Source: JBDTMT01 sp033764095 (lineage in GTDB: Bacteria; Desulfobacterota; Binatia; HRBIN30; CADEER01). From it: 12,503 nt of DNA. Every line of letters begins with the position of its first letter. Position 1 is the stretch's first letter. Position numbers and translations under genes: made by a program. Under the pieces are notes generated by a model that was not told where the DNA came from, made no database searches, and was given only the letters and a program-made list of their open reading frames with translations. Shown here piece by piece: positions 1-9,887 of the stretch. The stretch covers positions 1-12,503 of the forward strand of contig JANRJF010000199.1 in assembly GCA_033764095.1 (NCBI GenBank). The letters are read 5' to 3'.

Positions 1-261
1 TCTGGCGAAGCTGGCCGCGGAATCGCGCGCGCGTCAGCGGCGCGCGATGCGCTCGTCGCGCACGACGAACCACTCCATCGCCACCGACTCGAAGCTCTGC
101 CCGGTCGGCGCCTGACCGCGGAAGGCGCCGATCGAGGTGCCGCGCTCGATGTAGCGCGCCGCGACCAGATCGCCCTCCGCGATCAGCGCCTCGATGGTCA
201 GGTGCAGGCGAAACGCCTCGTGCAGCTCGCGCCAGATCGGCAGCGCCATATCCATCCCGCC
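1..261 (-). pseudogene. SnoaL-like ester cyclase remnant (5'-truncated, internal TGA)
   Basis: The frame reads a SnoaL-like/polyketide-cyclase-type C-terminal half: an ALPIWRELHEAF helix, then LTIEALIAEGDLVAARY, RGTSIGAF, PTGQSFE and AMEWFVVRDERIARR. In this family the N-terminal half carries a helix and an early Asp/His region. Nothing like it precedes residue GGMDMALP; upstream codons translate into Pro/Ser/Arg-rich junk. After RDERIARR comes TGA at 34-36, but the same frame continues as RARDSAASFAR to the window edge. That resembles the family's usual W-(G/R)-ARDSA continuation, so TGA sits where TGG (Trp) is expected. I infer a decayed gene: 5' end lost and a nonsense change near the 3' end. 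A sequencing error at 34-36 would explain the stop but not the missing N-terminus. No substrate can be assigned. Confidence 0.6.
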
Positions 262-574
262 CCGCGCGGAGTTCGTATCGCAACGCAACGCGTATGGTGA
301 GGGTGGCTGGGAGGGTGGGGCGACGTTGAGCCAATCGTCGAGCACGCCTGTTGCCCGTGGGCCGCGGTGAGCAGGGATAGTAGCGCGGGCCTCCGCGCCC
401 GCCTCGTGCCGCGTTGCCGAAGAGCGCGGCGCGCCGCGCTTCGACACGTCTGGCAGGCAGAGACGCCCGCCGTCACTTTATCAGTCGAGATCGGCGGCAG
501 CGCGAGGGGACCGCCCGCACTACGCGAGGAGTCGGAGCTTGGGCCGCCGGCACTGCGATCCTCCATGACGACTG
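262..574. other. Intergenic stretch without a supported gene
   Basis: This stretch lies between the ester-cyclase remnant and the repeats behind the ceramidase gene. Open frames cross it on both strands, but they are Arg/Ala/Pro-rich, match no family I know and have no plausible ribosome binding site. The only structure I see is the GCGGGC hairpin at 385-402, which recurs at 5497-5514. Confidence 0.5.
385..402. repeat. Short palindromic repeat GCGGGC-CTCCGC-GCCCGC, copy 1
   Basis: A perfect 6-bp stem (GCGGGC/GCCCGC) encloses a 6-nt loop CTCCGC. The same stem with loop CTCCGT occurs at 5497-5514, just behind the yezD-like gene. Sharing the loop as well as the stem points to a dispersed repeat family rather than chance. 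There is no T-tract, so a terminator role is not supported. Confidence 0.5.
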
Positions 575-620
575 TTTGAAAATCCCCCCTGAACCCCCGT
601 CTTCGAAGGGGGGGAATCAG
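575..620. repeat. Dispersed C-run/G-run palindromic repeat, copy 1
   Basis: It begins TTTGAAAATCCCCCCT, passes through CCCCCGTCTTCGAAGGGGGGG and ends GGAATCAG. The second copy at 2481-2524 shares both ends and the central C-run/G-run inverted repeat, differing mainly in the loop. The core can fold as a G:C-rich hairpin on either strand. Both copies lie between minus-strand genes. It is probably a REP-like element; its role is unknown. Confidence 0.65.
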
Positions 621-710
621 GGCACCGGCGGATCCGACCGTTTCGCCAGCTCGTCTCTTCGAAGGAGGGAATCAGGGGACCGGGAGATCCGAGCGTTTCG
701 CCAGCTCGTC
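600..710. repeat. Tandem duplication of ~56 bp covering the 3' end of the ceramidase gene
   Basis: Unit A is 600-655 and unit B is 656-710. Both run TCTTCGAAGG...GAATCAGGG...GATCCGA(C/G)CGTTTCGCCAGCTCGTC with a few substitutions and small indels in the G-run. Read on the minus strand, unit B encodes the last residues of the ceramidase-like protein (DELAKRSDLPVP, stop). Unit A repeats the same codons and stop (DELAKRSDPPVP, stop) downstream of the real end. The duplicated unit thus joins a gene terminus to part of the adjacent dispersed palindrome. Confidence 0.75.
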
Positions 711-2390
711 CGGCGGCACCGGGGCGGGTCGGGTGGTGCGATCGTGCTGGCGCTCGGCGTCGGGTTTCAGCAGTTCGCGCGCCAGGGCGGTGAGGCGGGT
801 CTGGAAGGCGGCGAGGGTCCACTGGCCGAAGATGGTGTGGCCGCCCTCGTAGCACTGCTCCTGGTACTCTTCGTTGGTGGTGACGTAGCCCATGTAGTCG
901 TTGGCGTAGGTGCAGATCAGCACCTCGCGGATGCCGTGCGGCTGCAGCTCTTCGCCGACCGACTGCATGAGTCGGGCGCCGGCGGTGGTGGTGAACTCGC
1001 CCGGGCAGCAGAGCAGCGCCAGCTCGCCGATGCGCAGGATCTGCAGCGGCAGCACGGTGGGTACGAGCGGGCTGTCCTTGATGGCGCCGCGGCGCGCCTG
1101 GCGCTTCAGCTCGGCGGTGGACGGATCGGCGAAGTCGGGCAGCGCAAGGCGGGCGAGCGGGCGGCCGAGGATCTCCTTGCGGCCGGCCTCCAGCAGGATC
1201 GCCTTCGGCCCCTGCGCGGCGTAGACGCGCCGGTAGTATTCCTGATCCGCCTGCGGCATCTGCGCCAGGCGCGCCATACGGCGGCGCTTGAGCACGCCGG
1301 CGATCAGCTTCGAGAGGGTCGCCAGGAACGGCGGCATGCCGCGGCCGTCGACCGGCGTGCCGGCGAAGAAGGCGACGCCGTGGCAGGGCTCGCTGGTCTG
1401 CGCGTCGGTGTTGCCGTTGGCGAAGCGCGGCTCGGCGGTGACGGCGGTGAAGTCGACGTAGGTGAGGATTGCGTCGAGGCCGCCGCCCAGCGGCGTGCCG
1501 CTCGACTCGCTCAGCATGCTGAGTGCCCGCTCGCTCTGCGCGCGGCCGTTGCGCTCGGCGTAGGCGTATTCGGCGGCGCCGCGCAGGCGCTTGCGGCGCT
1601 CCCAGTCGCCAGGGCCGTGGTAGTGCGGCGAGATGTCGCCGGCGGTGGCCTGGGCGAAGATCGCCACCGGATCCGCCGCGCCGGCGTCGCGCAGCGCCTG
1701 TTCGGCGTGCGCGGCGGCGTAGCCCTTGTTGTCGCCGTCGTACTTGTCGAGCTTGTTGCCGAGACAGGTGGCGTGCACGCCGAACAGCGACAGCAGTGCC
1801 TGCACGGTGCCGCCGCGTCGCAGCGCCAGCACCTGCATGGTGCGGTTCATCGCCAGGTCGCGCTCGTGCTCGCCGCGCGGCACCACGTCGGGATTGCGAT
1901 TGTAGGCGGGCAGCGAGCGGTTCCAGGCCACCGCCACCTGGTCGGCGAAGGCGGCGCGATGCAGCGTCAGCTCGGTCGGTGCGGCACTGCGCCAGGCGGT
2001 GAGCACGGCGGCGCTCACCGCGTCCACGACGGCGCGCCAGTGCGGCGTGACGAAGCCCGGCGTCACCACGTTGTAGAGCGCTTCGTGCGAGCAGCCGCCG
2101 GGGCCGGAGTGGGTGTGCGTGCAGGTGAGCACCAGCGCCGCCTCGTCGAAGTCGGCGCCGAGCTCGGCGCGCAGGCGCTCGACCACGCCGGCGCGCAGCG
2201 CGTGGCTGATCGAGCCGAGATCGCAGCAGCAGACAATCAGCCGGCGTGCGCCGTCGGCGATGCAGAGGGCGCGCGCGTACAGCGGCGTCTGCCGCCCGCG
2301 CGCGCGGTGATCCCACATGCCGTAGCCGAACATCGCGTAGCCGTCCGGCGCGACCTCGATCTCCGCGCGTCCCCATCCTGCCTGATGCAT
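672..2390 (-). CDS. Neutral/alkaline ceramidase-family hydrolase (N-terminal catalytic domain only)
   Basis: The 572-residue product belongs to the neutral/alkaline non-lysosomal ceramidase family, zinc amidases that split ceramide into sphingosine and fatty acid. Family landmarks in order are THTHSGPGG (His92, His94), FGVHATCLGN (His206), GDISPH with the expected nucleophile Ser254, PGEFTT (Glu465) and NDYMGYVTTNEEYQ (Tyr502). These match the zinc ligands and catalytic serine known from the Pseudomonas enzyme. It ends about 70 residues after the last motif, so the C-terminal Ig-like domain of classical ceramidases is absent. No signal peptide is visible at the start (MHQAGWGRAEIEVAP), although characterised bacterial ceramidases are secreted, so the true substrate could be another amide or ester. 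A G-run lies about 8 nt before the ATG. The last codons are tandemly duplicated just downstream. Confidence 0.85.
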   Translation of the reverse strand: MHQAGWGRAEIEVAPDGYAMFGYGMWDHRARGRQTPLYARALCIADGARRLIVCCCDLGSISHALRAGVVERLRAELGADFDEAALVLTCTHTHSGPGGCSHEALYNVVTPGFVTPHWRAVVDAVSAAVLTAWRSAAPTELTLHRAAFADQVAVAWNRSLPAYNRNPDVVPRGEHERDLAMNRTMQVLALRRGGTVQALLSLFGVHATCLGNKLDKYDGDNKGYAAAHAEQALRDAGAADPVAIFAQATAGDISPHYHGPGDWERRKRLRGAAEYAYAERNGRAQSERALSMLSESSGTPLGGGLDAILTYVDFTAVTAEPRFANGNTDAQTSEPCHGVAFFAGTPVDGRGMPPFLATLSKLIAGVLKRRRMARLAQMPQADQEYYRRVYAAQGPKAILLEAGRKEILGRPLARLALPDFADPSTAELKRQARRGAIKDSPLVPTVLPLQILRIGELALLCCPGEFTTTAGARLMQSVGEELQPHGIREVLICTYANDYMGYVTTNEEYQEQCYEGGHTIFGQWTLAAFQTRLTALARELLKPDAERQHDRTTRPAPVPPDELAKRSDLPVP

Positions 2391-2480
2391 GCCGTCTGCC
2401 CCCCGAACCGCGTGCCTTAGCGGGTTTCACGGCGTGATCGGAAGGCGGGCGGGTGAGATGCTTGCGATGGCGGGGATTGG

Positions 2481-2524
2481 TTTGAAAATCCCCCCTCACC
2501 CCCCTTTTTCAAGGGGGGAATCAG
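2481..2524. repeat. Dispersed C-run/G-run palindromic repeat, copy 2
   Basis: It runs from TTTGAAAATCCCCCC to GGGGGGAATCAG. Positions 2499-2506 (CCCCCCTT) pair perfectly with 2511-2518 (AAGGGGGG). On the minus strand the loop reads GAAA, a stable GNRA tetraloop. The flanking run CCCCCC at 2490-2495 can compete for the same G-run. It matches the element at 575-620 at both ends. Confidence 0.7.
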
Positions 2525-2577
2525 ATGAGCCTTTTCCGAGCCCGAGCCCGTACCCGTCAGTTTCAGATTCTGGGGGG

Positions 2578-2677
2578 ATCGCCCGCCCCGGGCGAGTCGG
2601 GCACGAGACCATCCGGGGGGGAGAGGTCTCCACCGTCCGAGAGGGAGCACGGACGGTCACTCGCCGGGGCGGGCGAT
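2578..2677. repeat. 100-bp nested inverted repeat predicting a three-way junction
   Basis: The outer arms are 2578-2597 (ATCGCCCGCCCCGGGCGAGT) and 2659-2677, complementary over 19 bp with a single unpaired G. Inside lie two further perfect hairpins. One is GAGACC 2605-2610 with GGTCTC 2625-2630. The other is ACCGTCCG 2632-2639 with CGGACGGT 2650-2657. The three stems do not overlap and are separated by one to seven bases, forming a compact three-way junction. Both outer ends abut G-runs on the plus strand (TGGGGGG and GGGGGA). It sits just beyond the stop of the sigma-4-like gene. It could be a structured 3' end, a small RNA or a small mobile palindrome; the sequence does not decide. Confidence 0.6.
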
Positions 2678-2686
2678 GGGGGAATG

Positions 2687-2928
2687 TCAGCCGGCGTCGA
2701 TCCACAGCTTGCGCAGCGCCCGGGCGTGCAGGCGGTGCACGGTGGTGATGCGCAGGTGCAGGCGGCGCGCGATCAACGCCGGGCTGCAGGGATGGGCGCC
2801 GATGCCGTAGCGCAGGCGGACGACGTGGCGCTCGCTCGGGCTGAGCAGCGCGTCGAGCGTGTCCTCGGTGAGATCCTCGACCGCCAGGCGCGGGGCCAGC
2901 AGCGGGGCGAAGGACAAGGCGGCCGACA

Positions 2929-2929
<1 letters not shown>
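2687..2929 (-). CDS. Stand-alone sigma-70 region 4-like helix-turn-helix protein
   Basis: The product is 80 residues. Residues 26-80 (LDALLSPSERHVVRLRYGIG, an Ile-Ala-X-X-Leu helix, then RALRKL) follow sigma-70 region 4, where L-P-E-x-x-V-L-R-L-R-F-G precedes a helix-turn-helix and ends in A-L-R-K-L. Regions 1 to 3 are absent, so it cannot be a complete sigma factor. Residues 1-25 are not recognisable. Its ATG overlaps the cysK stop as TGATG, with AGGAG six bases upstream, so it is translationally coupled to cysteine synthase and is the last gene of the sulfate operon. I infer a DNA- or RNA-polymerase-binding role tied to sulfur supply. No target is visible, and it could equally be a domesticated fragment. 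Confidence 0.7.
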
Positions 2930-3969
<1,040 letters not shown>

Positions 3970-3992
3970 GGCGGTATCCGAGCCGTCGGTCG

Positions 3993-5396
3993 TCAGAAGA
4001 CGAACTGCACGCGGCTCATCAGAACCTCCTCTTCCTTGCGGTTGCCGCCGTTGGCGGCGCCGCCGGTGAAGGTGGTGTTGTCGAAGTCGAGCATCAGGCG
4101 GACCATCGGGTTCAGCACCCAGTTGACGCCGATCGCCCAGGCTCCCGCCTCGCGCGCCGACCGGCTCGGGTTGGCGAAGCCGAGGGTGTAGACCTTCTTC
4201 TCGACGCTCAGCTCGGCGTAGCGGCCGGCGATCTGCCAGGCGCCCCAGTAGCCGTCGAGCAGCTTGAACGGATCGAAGTTCTTGCTCGGCGTGACGCCGC
4301 GGAAGGTGCTCTCCTCGCCGGTCAGCACGTAGGAGAACTGCGTCTGCCACGAGGTGGCGGTGATCGGCGCCTTGACGCGGTTGAGCTGCACGTCGTTCTG
4401 GCTCTGCGTCCACTCCCACAGGAAGCCGAACGGCCCCCAGTACCAGTAGCCCTGCGGCGCGATGCGCGACTGCGGGCCGTTGGCCTTGGCGGTGCCGGTG
4501 GCGGTGGCCGGCGAGTTGGTGACGTAGCTGAAGAACACCTGCTGGCCGTCGCTGCGGTACTGCGGCAGCAGCGGCTGCGAGAGCGAGCCCTTCTGGTCGC
4601 CGTAGGTGCCGGCGATGCCGAAGCCGATGCCGCGCGCCCACTCCCAGGGACGGTCCTTGAAGGGCAGGAAGAAGAGGCGGCCGGCGAACATCTTGTCGTC
4701 GGTCGGATCCTGGTCGTTGTTCAGGCTGCCGCCGTCGACGGTGCCGTCGAGCAGGGCGAACTGGTACTCCAGCGCGCCGTAGAACGGCTGGCCCCAGAGC
4801 ATGAAGCCGAGGTCGCGGTTGGGGACCAGGTTGGTCGGCAGACCGCGCTCGACGAAGGTCAGCGCGTTGGCCGACTGCAAGCGCTCGAGGCCGGTCGGCG
4901 ACTTGTACTTACCGGCCTGCAGGCGCGCCCACGGCACGTAGTTCACGTTCAGGTAGGCGTCCTGGATGACCACCTGCCCGCCGGCGAAGTCCGGCATGAA
5001 CTTGAACTCGTAGTACTTGAGGAATTTGCCGCGCAGATCGAGACGGGCGCGGCGGAGGAGGAACTGCGAGGTGCCGCCGTCGCCGGAGTTGGTGAAGTAG
5101 CGGCCGTCGAAGTGCACGTAGCCGCCGACGTTGATTTTGTTCTGCCCGTCGGGCGACTGGATGAAGAAACCCTTGTCCCAGCCGGCGATCGGCTTGAGCT
5201 TGGAGGCCTCCTCGTTGCTGACCTCGATCTTGCGCGTGTCCTTCTTGAGCTCCTTCAGCTCGCGCTCGAGGCGGTCGATGCGCTCTTGCGTGGCGGCGTC
5301 GGATCCCGGCGGGTCGGCCGCGCGCGCCAGCCGAGCGCTGAACGCGCCGGCCAGCGCCACGGCAGCGAGAAGTGCGAGAAACCGAGAGGTACGCAT
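3993..5396 (-). CDS. Phosphate-selective porin O/P family outer-membrane porin, probably for sulfate
   Basis: The precursor is 467 residues. It has a signal peptide of about 27 residues ending ARLARA-AD, then a charged coiled-coil stretch at 36-58 (ERIDRLERELKELKKDTRKIE) like the periplasmic trimerisation segment of OprO/OprP. A beta-barrel follows, starting near GFFIQSPDG...NVGGYVHFDGRYF and rich in aromatic alternating strands. The C-terminus is VQFVF, the terminal Phe recognised by the outer-membrane assembly machinery. A ribosome binding site AGGAG lies six bases before the ATG. Characterised members select phosphate or pyrophosphate. Here the gene sits between the sulfate permease genes and cysK, so I infer sulfate or another oxyanion as substrate. 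The family call is firm; the ion specificity is inference. Confidence 0.85.
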   Translation of the reverse strand: MRTSRFLALLAAVALAGAFSARLARAADPPGSDAATQERIDRLERELKELKKDTRKIEVSNEEASKLKPIAGWDKGFFIQSPDGQNKINVGGYVHFDGRYFTNSGDGGTSQFLLRRARLDLRGKFLKYYEFKFMPDFAGGQVVIQDAYLNVNYVPWARLQAGKYKSPTGLERLQSANALTFVERGLPTNLVPNRDLGFMLWGQPFYGALEYQFALLDGTVDGGSLNNDQDPTDDKMFAGRLFFLPFKDRPWEWARGIGFGIAGTYGDQKGSLSQPLLPQYRSDGQQVFFSYVTNSPATATGTAKANGPQSRIAPQGYWYWGPFGFLWEWTQSQNDVQLNRVKAPITATSWQTQFSYVLTGEESTFRGVTPSKNFDPFKLLDGYWGAWQIAGRYAELSVEKKVYTLGFANPSRSAREAGAWAIGVNWVLNPMVRLMLDFDNTTFTGGAANGGNRKEEEVLMSRVQFVF

Positions 5397-5496
5397 GTCT
5401 GGCTCCTGTTGCGGGTCATGCGCGTACCTCTGGTCGTCCAGTCAGACGCGAAGAGTTGTCGTTCAGGCCTCCCGTGCCTCGGGTGGGCCGCTGGTC

Positions 5497-5514
5497 GCGG
5501 GCCTCCGTGCCCGC
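5497..5514. repeat. Short palindromic repeat GCGGGC-CTCCGT-GCCCGC, copy 2
   Basis: A perfect 6-bp stem with a 6-nt loop, starting six bases beyond the stop of the yezD-like gene. It is the same as 385-402 except for one loop base. In transcript orientation it could be a processing or stability hairpin between the yezD-like gene and the porin gene. It lacks a U-tract. The rest of the 123-bp gap (5397-5519) shows nothing else. Confidence 0.5.
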
Positions 5515-5519
5515 GCTCG

Positions 5520-5687
5520 CTAGCGCGTCAGGCGCACCTTCTCGGTGCGCTCCACCTGCACCACCACCCCATCCTGCACCACGACCGTGACGGTGCCGTA
5601 GCGCAGGCCGTCCAGCGCCTCGCGCACTTTCGTCAGCGCATGGGCGGCGCGACCGTCCTCACGGGAAACACGTTGCGGTTCGACCAT
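5520..5687 (-). CDS. yezD: YezD-family (DUF2292) small protein
   Basis: The product is 55 residues. The core from Leu25, LDGLRYGTVTVVVQDGVVVQ followed by VERTEKVRL, is the DUF2292/YezD signature (a G-x-V-x-(I/V)-x-x-Q-D-G-x-(I/V)-V-Q-(I/V)-E-x-x-E-K-x-R pattern). The family has no established biochemical function but is commonly found beside sulfate assimilation genes, and this locus fits that. The start is well supported: GGAGGAGG ends five bases before the ATG. The gene begins 17 bases after the cysW-cysA stop, so it belongs to the same transcript. The N-terminal 20 residues are variable and polar. It may be a small regulatory or accessory protein of the pathway; that is inference. Confidence 0.88.
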   Translation of the reverse strand: MVEPQRVSREDGRAAHALTKVREALDGLRYGTVTVVVQDGVVVQVERTEKVRLTR

Positions 5688-5704
5688 CACATCCTCCTCC
5701 GATC

Positions 5705-7820
<2,116 letters not shown>

Positions 7821-7834
<14 letters not shown>

Positions 7835-8651
7835 GACGCTTGGTCCACCTTTCGAGCAGATTGATGGCGACGAGCAGCGAGAACGACATCGCCAGCATGA
7901 CCACGGCGATGGCGGCGGCGTCGGCGTAGTGGAACGACTCCAGCGACGCGACCACCAGCACCGGGGCGATCTCGGTCTTGAACGGCATGTTGCCGGAGAC
8001 GAAGACGACCGAGCCGTACTCGCCGATGCCGCGCGCGAAGGCGAGCGCGAAGCCGGTGACCGTGGCCGGCAGCAGGGTCGGGATCAACACGCGCCAGAAG
8101 GTCTGCCAGCGCGTCGCACCGAGGCAGGCGGCGGCCTCTTCGACCTCGGCCTCGAGCTCGGCGAGCACCGGCTGCACGGCGCGGACGATGAACGGCAGGC
8201 CGATGAAGGTGAGCACCAGCACGATCGCCAGGCGCGAATAGGCGCCCTCGATGCCGAGCGGGACGAGATACTGCCCGAGCCAGCCCTTCTTCACGTACAG
8301 GCTGGAGTACACCAGGCCGGCGACCGCGGTCGGCAGCGCGAACGGCAGGTCGATGATCGCGTCGAGGATGCGGCGGCCGGGGAACGAGTAGCGCACCAGC
8401 ACCCAGGCGATCAGCACGCCGAAGGGCACGTTGACCAGCGCGGCGACGAACGAGGCGCCCAGCGTCAGCGCGTAGGCGGCGCGTGCCCGATCGGTCCACA
8501 CTGCGTCGACGAAGTCGGCCCAGCTCAGAGTCGAGGACTTGAGCAGCACCGCTGCGATCGGGATCAGGATCAGCACGCTCATGTAGGCGCTGGCGTAGCC
8601 GAGGCTGAGCCCGAAGCCCGGCAGCACGCGGCGGTTGACGTCGGCGGACAT
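7821..8651 (-). CDS. cysT: Sulfate ABC transporter permease CysT (CysU)
   Basis: This is a 276-residue inner-membrane permease, the partner of CysW in the sulfate/thiosulfate importer. It has an N-terminal span (about 17-37), several further hydrophobic segments and the EAA loop EEAAACLGATRWQTFWRVLIP at 171-191, which docks on the ATPase. Family motifs include DLPFALPTAVAGLVY (101-115), FARGIGEYGSVVFVSGN (205-221) and TEIAP. Length and motifs are normal for the family. It starts 9 bases after the small membrane protein gene with only a weak ribosome binding site, and its end overlaps the CysW-CysA start, so translation is probably coupled on both sides. Confidence 0.95.
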
Positions 8652-8660
8652 GCGAGTCGC

Positions 8661-8819
8661 TCAGCGCAGCAGGGCGAGCGCCGCCCAGGCGATCGCGCTC
8701 CAGAGGACCAGGGCGAGGCTCAGGCCGGAGAGCAGCCCGAGCAGCGGCATGTGCGGCGCGCGGTCGGGGCGGGCGCGGTCGGCGATGACCATGTTCAGCT
8801 GGGCATATGTCGGTCGCAT
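8661..8819 (-). CDS. Small single-span membrane protein in the sulfate operon
   Basis: I do not recognise this 52-residue protein. Residues 1-24 are polar and basic (MRPTYAQLNMVIADRARP...). Residues 25-51 form one long hydrophobic helix (PLLGLLSGLSLALVLWSAIA onward, ending LALLR), so it is probably an inner-membrane protein with a cytoplasmic N-terminus. A longer frame opens upstream inside sbp, but ATG 8819 leaves a gap of only four bases after the sbp stop, is preceded by TAGGG, and gives a sensible start. The cysT start follows after nine bases. The tight packing between sbp and cysT suggests an accessory subunit or regulator of the sulfate importer. No catalytic motif is visible. Confidence 0.65.
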   Translation of the reverse strand: MRPTYAQLNMVIADRARPDRAPHMPLLGLLSGLSLALVLWSAIAWAALALLR

Positions 8820-8823
8820 CGCC

Positions 8824-9813
8824 CTACCGTCCCTGCGTGTAGATGCTGTCGAAGATCTTCCCGTCACCGAAATACTTGTCGTAGGCATCGGTCCAATCCT
8901 TCGCCACGGTGTCGATCTTGAAGAGATTCACCGGCGGGAACTGCTTCTGGTACTTGGCCGCCACCGCGGCATCGATCGGGCGGTAGAAGTTCTGCGCGAT
9001 GATCTCCTGACCAGCCGGGGTGTAGAGGAAGTCGAGGTAGGCCTTGGCGGCGGCAGTGGTGCCGTGGCGCGCGGCGTTGACGTCGACCACGGCCACCGGC
9101 GGCTCGGCGAGAAAGCTGACCGAGGGATAGACGATCTCGAACTCGCCCGGGGTTTCCTTCTGCTGCAGGTACGCCTCGTTCTCCCAGGTGAGCTGCACGT
9201 CGCCGATGCCCTTCTGCGCGAAGGTCACGGTGGCGGCGCGAGCCCCGGAATCGAGCACCGGCGCCTGCTTGTAGAGCTTGGTGACGAACTCCTTGGCCTG
9301 TTCCTCGCTGCCGCCGGCCTTCAGCACCTGTCCCCAGGCGGCGAGGAAGGCGAGCTTGCCGGCGCCGGAGGTTTTCGGGTTGGGGGTGACGATCTCGACG
9401 CCGGGCTTGACGATGTCGTTCCAGTCCTTGATGCCCTTTGGGTTCCCCTTGCGGACGAGGAACACGATGGTGCTGGTGTAGGGCGTCGAGTTGTTCGGAA
9501 AGCGGCTCTCCCAGCCGTCGCTGATCAGTCCGACCTTGCGGATGGCGTCGGTGTCCGGCCACATCGCCAGCGTCACGACGTCGGCCTCGAGGCCGTCGAC
9601 CACGGCGCGCGCCTGCGTGCCGGAGCCGCCGTGCGATTGCTTGATCTCCAGCGTCTCGCCCTTCTGCTGCTGCCACGTGGGGATGAACTGCTCGTTGACC
9701 GCCTTCCAGAGCTCGCGGGTCGGGTCGTAGGAGACGTTCAAGAGCGACTCCTCGGCGAAGGCCGGAGCGACGAGCACGAGGCAGAGAGCGATCAGAATTC
9801 GGATGGTGCGCAT
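8824..9813 (-). CDS. sbp: Periplasmic sulfate-binding protein of the ABC transporter
   Basis: The 329-residue precursor has a 20-residue signal peptide (MRTIRILIALCLVLVAPAFA, then EES) that sends it to the periplasm. Family signatures are LLNVSYDPTRELW (24-36), SHGGSGTQARAVVDGLEADV (60-79), NPKTSGAGK (145-153) and LTWENEA (208-214). In the characterised Salmonella protein the equivalents of these Ser, Gly and Trp residues hold the dehydrated sulfate through hydrogen bonds. The length is normal. AAGGAGG lies four bases before the ATG, a strong site for the first structural gene of the operon. Upstream come the terminator and Cys-rich leader peptide that probably control it. Sbp and CysP (thiosulfate-binding) are close relatives; I favour sulfate but cannot exclude thiosulfate. 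Confidence 0.95.
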   Translation of the reverse strand: MRTIRILIALCLVLVAPAFAEESLLNVSYDPTRELWKAVNEQFIPTWQQQKGETLEIKQSHGGSGTQARAVVDGLEADVVTLAMWPDTDAIRKVGLISDGWESRFPNNSTPYTSTIVFLVRKGNPKGIKDWNDIVKPGVEIVTPNPKTSGAGKLAFLAAWGQVLKAGGSEEQAKEFVTKLYKQAPVLDSGARAATVTFAQKGIGDVQLTWENEAYLQQKETPGEFEIVYPSVSFLAEPPVAVVDVNAARHGTTAAAKAYLDFLYTPAGQEIIAQNFYRPIDAAVAAKYQKQFPPVNLFKIDTVAKDWTDAYDKYFGDGKIFDSIYTQGR

Positions 9814-9887
9814 GAGTCCTCCTTGAGAGAGCGGATTCGAGTTCGTGTCCGCCGACGGCAGGGCCGGGCGGGATGCGCGTGGCGCGC

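Larger units (their letters stand above)
2391..2686. other. Intergenic region with repeats and a nested inverted-repeat structure
   Basis: No gene is supported here. The stretch contains the second C-run/G-run palindrome (2481-2524) and the three-stem structure at 2578-2677. The remaining sequence is G/C-rich. It shows no convincing promoter, and no U-tract terminator for the sulfate operon that ends at 2687. Confidence 0.6.

Noticed and set aside
414..2420. Long plus-strand open frame opposite the ceramidase gene
   Set aside because: The translation is Arg/Ala/Gly/Val/His-rich with no family pattern. It is the antisense of a gene with complete catalytic motifs, an expected by-product of high GC.
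2578..2677. Insertion sequence or tRNA-like gene
   Set aside because: There is no transposase frame. The stem layout does not fit a tRNA cloverleaf: no anticodon arm of seven-base loop, no TTCRA motif and a 19-bp outer stem.
3970..4641. Upstream extension of the cysK frame to an ATG at 4641
   Set aside because: The extra 224 residues are an Arg/His-rich out-of-frame reading of the porin gene. CysK homology begins exactly at the ATG at 3969.
8820..8888. Longer start for the small membrane protein, inside sbp
   Set aside because: It would overlap sbp by 65 bases and add a Ser/Thr/Arg-rich segment. ATG 8819 directly after the sbp stop is the better start.
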